A stretch of 5,949 nucleotides of DNA from Bacteroidota bacterium. GTDB lineage: Bacteria > Bacteroidota > Bacteroidia > Bacteroidales > Prolixibacteraceae. Positions within the stretch are counted from its first letter, which is position 1. Each line of letters opens with the position of its first letter. Shown piece after piece: positions 1 to 5,949 of this stretch. Made by a program: the position numbers and the translations under genes. The notes beneath the pieces were generated by a model that made no database searches, had not been told where the DNA came from, and saw nothing but the letters and a program-made list of their open reading frames with translations. The stretch is from contig JAUYEQ010000471.1 of the NCBI GenBank assembly GCA_030691295.1, positions 1 through 5,949 on the forward strand, given 5' to 3'.

Positions 1-1
1 G

Positions 2-1126
2 GTGATTGTAATGATTCCGTGCCTGAACGAACCTGAAATAATCAGAACACTAGAATCGGTATGGGCTTGCGAGCGGGTTGATTCGTTTTGTGAAGTGCTG
101 GTCGTAGTCAACGATTCGGAGAGCAGTCCGGAGCCAGTAAAAGCAATCAACCGCGAAACATTTAATCAATTGTTGGACTGGAAGCAAACAAACGACCGCC
201 AAAATCTGGTACTTCATCCGTTTTATGCTCCTTCAATACAGGCAAAGTTTGCAGGCGCCGGAATGGCACGAAAAATTGGTATGGATGAGGCAATCCGCCG
301 TTTCAGTGCAGTTAACCGACCTGAAGGTGTGATTGTTTCTCTTGATGCAGATTGTCTGGTTTCGCCCAACTACCTGAAACGGATTGAACAGGTTTTTTCG
401 CAAAACAAATCGTGTTTTGCAGCTACCATTAACTTCAGGCATCGTTTTGAAGAGATGGAAGATGCGAGACAGGAGGCGGGAATCCGAATGTATGAGGATT
501 ACCTCCATTACTACAAACAGGCTTTGGATTTCGCCGGATTCCCGAATTCAATTTACACCATCGGATCGGCTTTTGCTGTCAGAGCAGACGCATACGTAAA
601 ACAGGGCGGTATGAACCGGCGGCAGGCTGGCGAAGACTTTTACTTTTTGCACAAACTCACCAAATTGGGTCGTTTGGCTGAAATTACGGATGCATTTGTT
701 TATCCTTCAGGACGTGTTTCCGACAGGGTTCCGTTTGGAACCGGAGCCGCAATGACCAAATGGAAAAACTTTACCGAGGATTTGGCACTAACTTATCGTT
801 TTGATGCTTTCCTTGATCTGAAAATATTGTTTGACCATGTAGATAGTTTTTACAATGTCAGTTCAAATCGTTACACTGAAATCATTACTTCATTGCCACA
901 AAGTATTCAGGAATATTTAAATGCCGTTTCAATGGAAGAGAAACTGTCAGAAATTAACCGGAACAGCGCTACTCCTGAATCTTTCAGGAAACGATTCTTC
1001 CAGGTTTTTGATGCTTTTCATGTCCTGAAATTTCTGAACATGGCCCATGAAAGTCACTACCAACGGCAGAATTTACCGGAAGCGATCACGCAACTTCAGG
1101 ATAAAAAAATAAGGAACATCGAATAA
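2..1126 (+). CDS. GT-A type (family 2-like) glycosyltransferase, 5' end outside window
   Basis: This gene encodes a probable soluble nucleotide-sugar-dependent glycosyltransferase. The visible 374 residues begin almost at the first beta strand of a GT-A fold (IVMIPCLNE, residues 2-10). They then show a second strand ending in VVVNDSE (34-40), a metal/nucleotide-sugar DxD motif in SLDADCLV (D115, D117), and an acidic GED motif (210-212) where the catalytic base of family 2 enzymes usually lies. I see no membrane-spanning segment, so it is probably cytosolic or only peripherally attached to the membrane. The acceptor and donor cannot be read from the sequence. The frame is open to the left edge. 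The GTG at position 2 sits where family members usually already have several residues, so the true start is probably just upstream of the window. The gene ends in TAA at 1124-1126, inside the stem of a long hairpin. It converges on araA and is not obviously linked to it in function. Confidence 0.85.
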   Translation: MIVMIPCLNEPEIIRTLESVWACERVDSFCEVLVVVNDSESSPEPVKAINRETFNQLLDWKQTNDRQNLVLHPFYAPSIQAKFAGAGMARKIGMDEAIRRFSAVNRPEGVIVSLDADCLVSPNYLKRIEQVFSQNKSCFAATINFRHRFEEMEDARQEAGIRMYEDYLHYYKQALDFAGFPNSIYTIGSAFAVRADAYVKQGGMNRRQAGEDFYFLHKLTKLGRLAEITDAFVYPSGRVSDRVPFGTGAAMTKWKNFTEDLALTYRFDAFLDLKILFDHVDSFYNVSSNRYTEIITSLPQSIQEYLNAVSMEEKLSEINRNSATPESFRKRFFQVFDAFHVLKFLNMAHESHYQRQNLPEAITQLQDKKIRNIE

Positions 1127-1179
1127 GAAATAAGAAACAGCAAAATACTTGTTTCTCATTTCTTATTTCTTGTTCCTTA
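1110..1179. terminator. Long imperfect hairpin, possible bidirectional terminator
   Basis: Two 30-base arms (1110-1139 and 1150-1179) pair around a 10-base loop, with about 26 Watson-Crick pairs, one G-T pair and three mismatches (1132/1157, 1119/1170, 1120/1169). The left arm is almost all purine and the right arm almost all pyrimidine. It lies between two convergent genes and the left arm contains the TAA stop of the glycosyltransferase, which fits a two-way terminator. There is no clean run of T directly after the stem on either strand, so a classical intrinsic terminator is not proven. It could also be a copy of a dispersed intergenic palindrome. Confidence 0.55.
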
Positions 1180-1181
1180 AT

Positions 1182-1206
1182 CGATATTTTGGCTTCCGAA
1201 ATATTG
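1182..1206. terminator. Short hairpin next to the araA stop codon
   Basis: Arms 1182-1192 and 1196-1206 form an 11-bp stem with two G-T pairs around a 3-base loop. It begins 8 bases beyond the araA stop codon on the minus strand. Its position suits a 3' end processing or termination hairpin for araA. The absence of a following T tract on the minus strand keeps the call tentative. Confidence 0.4.
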
Positions 1207-1213
1207 TCGCCGC

Positions 1214-2725
1214 TTATCTTATTCCATTTGACAGCAAATAATACAAGTCATTCCATTTCAATTCTTTTTTGAAATCGGTAATGTTTGTGTCTTTGTTAAT
1301 CTGTACAAGTTCAATTCCTGCCATATCGCAAAAATCCTCAATATATTCAGCAGTAACTGCCTGACTAAATGCGTTGTGGTGAGCGCCTCCGGCATAAATC
1401 CATGCGGCAGCTCCAATTTTCAGGTTTGGCATCGGAGTCCACAATGCGCTGGCAACCGGCAATTTTTCGAGTTTTGCTTCCGGTGCAACACATTCAACAT
1501 CGTGCACAACCATACGGAAACGGGTTCCCATGTCAACAAGACTGGTACAGGTTGCGGGGCCGGTCATTGTATTAAATACCAAACGGGCAGGTGCATCTTT
1601 TCCGCCAATTCCCAAAGGATGAACTTCAATCTTGGCTTTACCTTCGGCAATACTTGGGCAAATTTCGAGCATGTGCGAGCCCAATGCTTTGTATCCTGAA
1701 GTTGGATTGAGGTGATAAGTATAATCTTCCATAAATGAGCAACCACCTTTTAATCCGGTACCCATAACTTTAACTGCGCGCACCAATGCTGAATGTTTCC
1801 AGTCACCTTCAGCTCCGAAACCGTAACCGGCAGCCATTAAACGCTGTGAAGCCAATCCGGGGAGTTGTTTCAATCCATGCAAGTCTTCGAATGTAGTGGT
1901 GAAAGCTTTGAAGCCACCAGCTTCAAGGAAAGATTTGATACCTGCTTCAATACGCGCCTGATAGCGGACACTGTCGTGGTATTTTCCACCCACCATTGCT
2001 TCCTTGTCGAATTCGTAGGTTTCGTTGTACTCCTCAATCAGTTTATCGATTTGGGTCTCACTCACACCATCTACAATTTTCACAATATCGCCCACCGGCC
2101 AAGTATTAACCGAAAGACCAAGTTTAATCTGGGCTTCTACCTTGTCGCCTTCGGTAACGGCAACTTCGCGCATGTTGTCGCCAAAACGGGCAAGCTTAGC
2201 TCCCTGCATATCGTACCATGCAGCAGCAGCCCGACTCCAAACGCCAATTCGTTCCTGAACATCGTCTTCTTTCCAATATCCAACCACCACTTTGCGCGCC
2301 TTGCGGAGACGGGTTAAAATAAAACCATGCTCGCGGTCACCATGTGCCGACTGATTCAGGTTCATAAAATCCATGTCGATTTCGCTCCACGGAAGGTCGC
2401 GGTTATACTGAGTGTGGAGTTGAAGCATGGGCTTATTTAATATTTTCAGCCCGTTAATCCACATTTTTGACGGAGAGAAGGTATGACACCAGGTAACCAC
2501 ACCAATACACTTACTGGTTGCATTTGCCTCAATACAAATATTGGTTATTTCATCGAGACTTTTCATTACTGATTTAAACACAACAGTTACCGGAATTTGG
2601 GCAGAATTATTGAGGAACTCCCCCATTTCTTTTGAGTTTGCAGCAACCTGTTTTAGTACTTCCGGTCCGTATAAATTCTGGCTACCGGTTATAAACCAAA
2701 TTTCTAATTCTTTTAAGTTTATCAT
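1214..2725 (-). CDS. araA: L-arabinose isomerase
   Basis: The product interconverts L-arabinose and L-ribulose, the first step of the bacterial isomerase pathway (followed by ribulokinase and ribulose-phosphate epimerase). It is a cytosolic metal-dependent enzyme, usually Mn-dependent. The 503 residues match the family's usual length of about 500, so the gene looks complete. The N-terminus has the typical [13 protein letters not shown] (8-20). The catalytic and metal-binding residues known from the E. coli enzyme all have counterparts: E306 in GAEGDWK, E333 in FMEDYTYH, H351 in [10 protein letters not shown], and H449/H450 in [10 protein letters not shown]. The start ATG (2723-2725) lies directly before this conserved N-terminus. 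It has an A/T-rich leader with no clear Shine-Dalgarno sequence. No araB, araD, transporter or arabinose regulator lies next to it in this window, so it appears to be a single-gene unit, or at most linked to the distant 156-aa gene upstream. Its base composition is ordinary and GC-richer than the ATPase cassette. Confidence 0.97.
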   Translation of the reverse strand: MINLKELEIWFITGSQNLYGPEVLKQVAANSKEMGEFLNNSAQIPVTVVFKSVMKSLDEITNICIEANATSKCIGVVTWCHTFSPSKMWINGLKILNKPMLQLHTQYNRDLPWSEIDMDFMNLNQSAHGDREHGFILTRLRKARKVVVGYWKEDDVQERIGVWSRAAAAWYDMQGAKLARFGDNMREVAVTEGDKVEAQIKLGLSVNTWPVGDIVKIVDGVSETQIDKLIEEYNETYEFDKEAMVGGKYHDSVRYQARIEAGIKSFLEAGGFKAFTTTFEDLHGLKQLPGLASQRLMAAGYGFGAEGDWKHSALVRAVKVMGTGLKGGCSFMEDYTYHLNPTSGYKALGSHMLEICPSIAEGKAKIEVHPLGIGGKDAPARLVFNTMTGPATCTSLVDMGTRFRMVVHDVECVAPEAKLEKLPVASALWTPMPNLKIGAAAWIYAGGAHHNAFSQAVTAEYIEDFCDMAGIELVQINKDTNITDFKKELKWNDLYYLLSNGIR

Positions 2726-2744
2726 GATTCAATTTTTAAGATGT

Positions 2745-2756
2745 TTCAAATTTGAA
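2745..2756. promoter_or_regulatory. Perfect 12-bp palindrome in the araA leader
   Basis: TTCAAATTTGAA is a perfect inverted repeat whose nearest base is 19 bases before the araA start codon. Its position between a likely promoter and the coding start is where a repressor operator would sit, so it is a candidate binding site for an arabinose-responsive regulator. AT-rich palindromes of this length can occur by chance, and no regulator gene is present in the window to support the link. Confidence 0.3.
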
Positions 2757-2780
2757 GCGGTAAAAATAGGGAATAAATAA

Positions 2781-2794
2781 TAAACGTAATTATA
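2781..2794 (-). promoter_or_regulatory. Candidate araA promoter -7/-10 region
   Basis: Read on the minus strand, 2788-2781 is TACGTTTA, one base off the Bacteroidota -7 consensus TAnnTTTG. The adjacent 2794-2789 is TATAAT, a perfect sigma70-type -10 hexamer. Either would place the transcription start some 45 to 60 bases before the araA ATG. I see no convincing TTTG or TTGACA element at the expected upstream distance, so the call rests on one half of a promoter in AT-rich DNA. Confidence 0.22.
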
Positions 2795-2884
2795 ACACTT
2801 ATGAAATTATTCCACTTTTAGCTTGTTATTGAACATGTTTTTTTGAGAAACCACTCATGTTTTCTGAATTTTAATTTCCTTTTT

Positions 2885-2940
2885 TGAGACTGAGACCGGA
2901 TCACTGTGTCTGAACACTGTCAATGCGACCACTGACCACT
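2885..2940. repeat. Cluster of short degenerate repeats (GANCACT heptamers and TGAGAC pair)
   Basis: The plus strand holds four copies of GANCACT: GATCACT at 2899-2905, GAACACT at 2912-2918, and GACCACT twice in direct tandem at 2927-2940. A tandem pair of TGAGAC lies at 2885-2896. All are packed between the stop of the 156-aa gene and the araA leader, covering most of 56 bases. The copies are too short and unevenly spaced for CRISPR. They may be a decayed microsatellite or a dispersed intergenic repeat. Confidence 0.5.
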
Positions 2941-2943
2941 TTT

Positions 2944-3414
2944 TCACGGGATCAGCAGTTTAGCCAACACCACCGCCATACTTTCCTTTTCGAGGTTGTA
3001 CAAAATATTGGCAATTTTTTCCATTTTTTCGGGTTCTTCCGACTGCAAAACCAGTTTTACCTCCTTAATCTGCTTTCCGGTCATTTCTTCTTCAAGTAAC
3101 GACCAGATTTTCAGATTTTCTTCTTCCTGTTTCGGAACACCCAGATGTTCCAATTCGAGTTTAGTGGCTTCCAGAATTTCACGTGCTTTCATGATTACCG
3201 GATCGGAGTCTTTCCCGGTTCCGGCTGCATCACGCAAGCTCCAGCTCGAATAATTGTAGTTCAACTCTTTGATCATGCGGAGTTTGCTGCTCTCTTTCCC
3301 GAAAATACGTTCAAGAAAAATAATGGTGTGGCTTTTCCATGCTTCCAGATCGAAGTTTTTGGCATTCAGACTTTCAAGCTGTTTGTTGATTAAGGCAATT
3401 TCGTTTTCGATCAT
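2944..3414 (-). CDS. Hypothetical 156-aa helical protein, two-part, function unknown
   Basis: I do not recognise a named function. The protein appears almost entirely alpha-helical and charged, with no signal peptide or membrane segment, so it is probably cytoplasmic. Residues 1-92 form one unit with an aromatic/hydrophobic signature (W26, FLERIFG 33-39, YSSWSLRDAAG 55-65, then an amphipathic helix 74-91). Residues 100-156 form a second helical unit beginning LLEEEMTGKQIKEVKLVL. From memory the first part is reminiscent of N-terminal regions in some TIR-like nucleotide-binding proteins, and the second of a short C-terminal domain in other hypothetical proteins; neither resemblance has been tested. 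It starts 39 bases after the stop of the TOPRIM-like gene on the same strand, with an A-rich leader and no Shine-Dalgarno sequence. It could be co-transcribed with the cassette. Its GC content is nearer to that of the housekeeping neighbours, so it may instead be a resident gene downstream of the insertion. Confidence 0.72.
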   Translation of the reverse strand: MIENEIALINKQLESLNAKNFDLEAWKSHTIIFLERIFGKESSKLRMIKELNYNYSSWSLRDAAGTGKDSDPVIMKAREILEATKLELEHLGVPKQEEENLKIWSLLEEEMTGKQIKEVKLVLQSEEPEKMEKIANILYNLEKESMAVVLAKLLIP

Positions 3415-3453
3415 TTTGTGTATTGTTAATTGTAATTTATGATGAAATAAGTA

Positions 3454-4071
3454 TTACACTTCGCTTGGAAACCAATCTTTCATACATTGAATAAACTTCA
3501 AAAATGATTGATCTGTGCAGCTTTTGAATGATACCCGCGAGGCAATTTGTTTATAAACTGAAGATGATCTGCGCTTTCTAGAAATGTATAAAGCTGCTTC
3601 AAATGCCTCTTTTGGGTGTTTGGGCTTTGGACTATCGTTTGTAAGATATTTCTCATCTGCTAACCATTGATACAAGGAATCAATATTATCCCAATTGATA
3701 ATTTCTGCTAATTGAGCAGATCTAACCCATATCCAATTTTCCAATTCGGGTTCAATTACAATAGTTCTTGCCCGATCTTTCCATCCCGTAATAAACAATG
3801 ATGATTCAACATTTTCCTCTAATTCAACTCTTGATATTGATTCCTGCCCACAGCCTTCCTTATCAAATATGACAAGACCGAAACGATACTTATTTTGAAA
3901 ACTCACAAGGAACGCAGGAGATTGAGTTCTGCAACCGGGATCTCTGTTCGTGTGAACAAAGATGTCATAAGTAAAAGAAGTAATATTTAGAGCATGTGGA
4001 AGCTTTGGTATCAAACCTTCGATACAATCTCTCATGTTTTGGTCGGCAACAAGTATGATTAAGTCTTTCAT
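3454..4071 (-). CDS. TOPRIM-like putative nuclease subunit (MAD4-like), partner of the ATPase
   Basis: This 205-aa protein is probably a compact TOPRIM-fold (Mg-dependent nuclease-like) effector. The N-terminal strand reads LIILVADQNM (4-13), with D10 where TOPRIM proteins usually carry a glutamate, followed by a helix (14-22). A second strand ends in VIFDKEG (67-73), giving D70-x-E72 in place of the usual DxD. A third element, VIEPELENWIW (105-115), resembles the PEIEAW-type motif of DUF4276/RloB-like TOPRIM proteins. The C-terminal part (152-202) is rich in basic residues: PKEAFEAAL, RKRRSSSVYKQIA, and a final DWFP. From memory this arrangement resembles proteins annotated as MAD4 of the methylation-associated defence system. 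The start ATG overlaps the ATPase stop as ATGA (4068-4071), indicating translational coupling and probably a shared complex. No transmembrane segment is seen. Gene presence is certain, the TOPRIM assignment moderately likely, and catalytic activity unknown. Confidence 0.75.
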   Translation of the reverse strand: MKDLIILVADQNMRDCIEGLIPKLPHALNITSFTYDIFVHTNRDPGCRTQSPAFLVSFQNKYRFGLVIFDKEGCGQESISRVELEENVESSLFITGWKDRARTIVIEPELENWIWVRSAQLAEIINWDNIDSLYQWLADEKYLTNDSPKPKHPKEAFEAALYISRKRRSSSVYKQIASRVSFKSCTDQSFLKFIQCMKDWFPSEV

Positions 4072-5336
4072 CCCAATACTCCGCTTGCGTACAATGTACT
4101 GAGATTTGATTCTCCTTGCCAGTCAGCAAGTAGAGGATGTTTATCTCCCGAAACAATATCTGTGATTCCTTCTTTTGTTTTGGCAAAGCATAAAACATCT
4201 TTAAGGTTGGCAATCCCGAGGATTACAGGAGAATGTGTTGCCAGTAAAATCTGGGCATCATAAACCGACGACAACGATTGAAATACCGTTTCCATAACCT
4301 TGGGATGAATGCCATTTTCAGGTTCCTCTATCAAAAATATACCTTTAAAATCTGGAAGATATGCAATAAGCGTTAATGCAAGTAGCCTTAACGTTCCGTC
4401 TGAAGCAGTCCAACTTGGAACCTCAATACCGTTGTCGTATTTTATTCTCAGGTATTTGAATTTGGTGTCGGGGAACTCACGGACGTTGATTTCTTTGATG
4501 TCAGGTAGCGCAGTTTTCACATGTTCCAACCAATCTTTGAACGATTCGGGATGCTTGTTTTTTAAATCTTCAATAACCCATGGCAAATTTGATCCATCAG
4601 GTAGAAAGTTGCGACCCTGACCAGGACGGCTTGACTCCCTGATTTTCTGACTATTAAGAATTAGTTTTTGGATACTATTATTTAAAAATTCTTTCACCCA
4701 TGTTGATGCAGGGAATTTACTTTCATCTGCAGGCAGATTCGCTAATGTAGATTTTTTATAACCTAACTTAAAACTTGGCAACCATCCGCCACTACCTTTT
4801 GAATATGTTTCAGGATAGAAATTGTCATTTCCTGAAGGGTTTTTATTGATTATTTGTTTGTAGCTTTTGGGAAGAAACTTTTTGTTTAAGATATTCCCTC
4901 CCTGACTAAAAATAAAATCCGGGAATAGAGTTCTTGGAATTTGCGTATGATCTTCAGTAGTTTTAAATATTATCAATCGTTCTCCTTTTATTGAGTGTTC
5001 GTCCGTATCTGACATTCCTATTTTCAGCTCGTAACGGACAAATTTCATTTCGGTATTTTCTCCCATCAGCTTGTTGACCGATTCCGGGATTTTACATTCG
5101 ATAGCCATTTCAATATCGCCACCAGCACCAGACCATGTTAAGTCAAGATAATTCTGCGATCGTGCAACGATAGCATCATCCAGTCCGCTATTGACAATAT
5201 CAGACATGAAGGTAATGACATCAAGAAAAGTTGTTTTCCCGCTTGCATTTGGGCCAACAAGAATTTGAAATGGATGAAGGTCTTGAGTAATCCTTTTAAG
5301 ACATCTGTAATTTGAAACTTCAATTCTGGAAATCAT
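4068..5336 (-). CDS. AAA/ABC-type ATPase (AAA_15/AAA_21, OLD/RecF-like), putative defence ATPase
   Basis: This 422-aa protein is a complete SMC/RecF-like ATPase. It opens with the usual MISRIEVSNYRCLKRI strand-turn. Walker A is GPNASGKTT (28-36). An ABC-like signature lies at SDGTLRLLAL (312-321), and Walker B with its catalytic glutamate is IFLIEEPENGIHP (333-345; E337, E338). The switch histidine is in LLATHSP (364-370; H368). The region between residues 50 and 290 is an insertion with no coiled-coil look, in the place of the longer SMC arm. There is no fused TOPRIM or HNH domain, unlike OLD proteins. The nuclease-like part is instead encoded by the next gene, whose start overlaps this stop by 4 bases. 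In known families, such ATPases assemble into oligomers that sense a trigger and control an effector. The ATG at 5334-5336 sits directly before the first conserved strand and 31 bases after the preceding stop. The gene is AT-rich compared with its neighbours, suggesting horizontal acquisition. Confidence 0.9.
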   Translation of the reverse strand: MISRIEVSNYRCLKRITQDLHPFQILVGPNASGKTTFLDVITFMSDIVNSGLDDAIVARSQNYLDLTWSGAGGDIEMAIECKIPESVNKLMGENTEMKFVRYELKIGMSDTDEHSIKGERLIIFKTTEDHTQIPRTLFPDFIFSQGGNILNKKFLPKSYKQIINKNPSGNDNFYPETYSKGSGGWLPSFKLGYKKSTLANLPADESKFPASTWVKEFLNNSIQKLILNSQKIRESSRPGQGRNFLPDGSNLPWVIEDLKNKHPESFKDWLEHVKTALPDIKEINVREFPDTKFKYLRIKYDNGIEVPSWTASDGTLRLLALTLIAYLPDFKGIFLIEEPENGIHPKVMETVFQSLSSVYDAQILLATHSPVILGIANLKDVLCFAKTKEGITDIVSGDKHPLLADWQGESNLSTLYASGVLG

Positions 5337-5352
5337 TCGCTAAACTATTTTA

Positions 5353-5372
5353 GGTAAAGTTAAAAGTTTACC
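5353..5372 (-). terminator. Weak hairpin at the end of the phosphatase gene
   Basis: GGTAAA (5353-5358) and TTTACC (5367-5372) pair around an 8-base AT-rich loop. The stem covers the TAA stop of the phosphatase gene (5368-5370). A second small inverted repeat, CTAAA/TTTAG at 5340-5353, follows on the minus strand just before the ATPase ATG. These could modulate read-through or translation of the ATPase, but the stems are short and no T tract follows. The adjacent genes may simply be co-transcribed. Confidence 0.2.
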
Positions 5373-5949
5373 CCAGATGTTTATTTACAATCCGGTAAAA
5401 TTCATCAAAATAATTGGCATTGCAGGCAATCATTTCGCCACCGAACAAATAGTTTTCTCCTCCGTTGAAATCACAAACTTTTCCTCCCGCCTGTTTTACG
5501 ATGATGATTCCGGCAGCAACGTCCCACGAATGCAGGGCATGTTCGTAAAAAGCCTCGAACCTTCCGCAAGCCACATAAGCCATATCTGCGGCAGCCGATC
5601 CCAAACGGCGCAATCCGTGCGAGTTGCGCATGAAATAGTTCATCGTGGTCATGTATTGATCGAGTTTCGAGAAATCATAATACGGAAAACCGGTGGCAAT
5701 CAACGAATCTGCTGTTTCTGCTGCTGTTGATACATTAATTTCACGGCCATTCATAAAAGCTTTGCTGCCTTTCCATGCGTAAAACATTTCATTCAGGCTG
5801 ATCTCATAAACAACTCCAAGCACAATTTCCTGATCTTCCATTAAAGCGATGCTTACCGCATATGGAGAAATGCCGTGAATATAGTTGGTGGTTCCATCCA
5901 GCGGATCGATTATCCAACGGTACTTTTCACCATTGTCAACAGCCGTACC
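5368..5949 (-). CDS. Inositol monophosphatase family protein, 5' end outside window
   Basis: This is a member of the Mg-dependent, Li-sensitive sugar phosphatase superfamily (IMPase/SuhB type). Members typically hydrolyse myo-inositol-1-phosphate or related phosphates, and the exact substrate cannot be assigned from sequence. The visible fragment is the C-terminal 193 residues. Reading continues in frame from the window edge, where the fragment shows WIIDPLDGTTNYIHG (12-26; metal-binding aspartates D15 and D18 in the family signature). Further on it has RLGSAAADMAYVACGRF (115-131) and the second signature WDVAAG (142-147), whose aspartate is the third metal ligand in the family. Family length is about 260-270 residues, so roughly 70 N-terminal residues lie beyond the edge. 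The methionine at 5841-5839 is internal, not the start, because the essential DPLDGTTN motif precedes it. It reads toward the ATPase gene with a 31-base gap. Its composition is ordinary for the window's core genes, so it looks like a resident neighbour rather than part of the cassette. Confidence 0.93.
   Translation of the reverse strand, partial: GTAVDNGEKYRWIIDPLDGTTNYIHGISPYAVSIALMEDQEIVLGVVYEISLNEMFYAWKGSKAFMNGREINVSTAAETADSLIATGFPYYDFSKLDQYMTTMNYFMRNSHGLRRLGSAAADMAYVACGRFEAFYEHALHSWDVAAGIIIVKQAGGKVCDFNGGENYLFGGEMIACNANYFDEFYRIVNKHLG

Noticed and set aside
1865..2317. Plus-strand 150-codon open frame inside araA
   Set aside because: It is antisense to a fully conserved araA coding region, has no recognisable domain and is explained by codon bias on the opposite strand.
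2832..2861. AACATG/CATGTT inverted repeat as a terminator for the 156-aa gene
   Set aside because: It has only 6-bp arms around an 18-base loop, and the minus strand carries an A tract rather than a T tract next to it. It is too weak to call.
2899..2940. CRISPR-like repeat array
   Set aside because: The repeats are 7 bases, degenerate and unevenly spaced with no spacer-sized intervals or cas genes nearby.
3199..3222. GTGKDS in the 156-aa protein as a possible P-loop
   Set aside because: It lacks the full GxxxxGK[ST] pattern and the preceding hydrophobic strand, and no Walker B follows. It looks like a loop between helices.
3454..5336. Assignment as a PARIS, OLD, Gabija or complete MADS locus
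   Set aside because: The ATPase has no fused TOPRIM (OLD, GajA), no UvrD-like helicase gene follows (Gabija), the small protein is shorter than and unlike DUF4435 AriB (PARIS), and no methylase, kinase or specificity gene is present (MADS). Only a general similarity in layout can be claimed.
5368..5841. Phosphatase gene starting at the methionine at 5841
   Set aside because: In-frame reading upstream reveals the essential DPLDGTTN motif, so that methionine is internal and the gene continues past the window edge.

Overview
The window most likely comes from a Bacteroidota chromosome, perhaps a Bacteroidales or Marinilabiliales member. The visible evidence is moderate to low GC, AT-rich leaders without clear Shine-Dalgarno sequences, and proteins that read like those of that group. 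This placement is an inference, not a demonstrated fact. No rRNA, tRNA, CRISPR array, transposase or integrase is visible.

Layout from left to right. A plus-strand, soluble GT-A (family 2 type) glycosyltransferase gene runs in from the left edge and ends at 1126. It converges on a full-length L-arabinose isomerase gene (araA, 2725 to 1214, minus strand). The 87-base gap between them holds two hairpins: a 30-position imperfect stem that swallows the glycosyltransferase stop codon, and a shorter 11-bp stem next to the araA stop. A 218-base gap upstream of araA contains a perfect 12-bp palindrome, AT-rich promoter-like sequence and a small cluster of degenerate heptamers (GANCACT on the plus strand).

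The remaining genes are all on the minus strand and closely spaced. In transcription order they are: a partial inositol-monophosphatase-family gene entering from the right edge, an AAA/ABC-type ATPase (422 aa), a small TOPRIM-like protein (205 aa) whose start overlaps the ATPase stop by 4 bases (ATGA), and a 156-aa helical protein of unknown function. The ATPase and TOPRIM-like genes are clearly more AT-rich than their neighbours. They look like a two-gene accessory cassette inserted between ordinary genes.

The ATPase/TOPRIM-like pair is the most interesting content. It has the division of labour of OLD-type and PARIS-type anti-phage systems, with an SMC/ABC-like ATPase sensor and a TOPRIM nuclease-like effector. 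However, the small protein is not of the PARIS AriB (DUF4435) type, and its putative metal-binding residues are non-canonical. From memory it resembles proteins annotated as MAD4 of the methylation-associated defence system, but no methylase, kinase or specificity subunit is present here. It may therefore be a stand-alone, little-described defence pair, possibly with the 156-aa protein as a third member.
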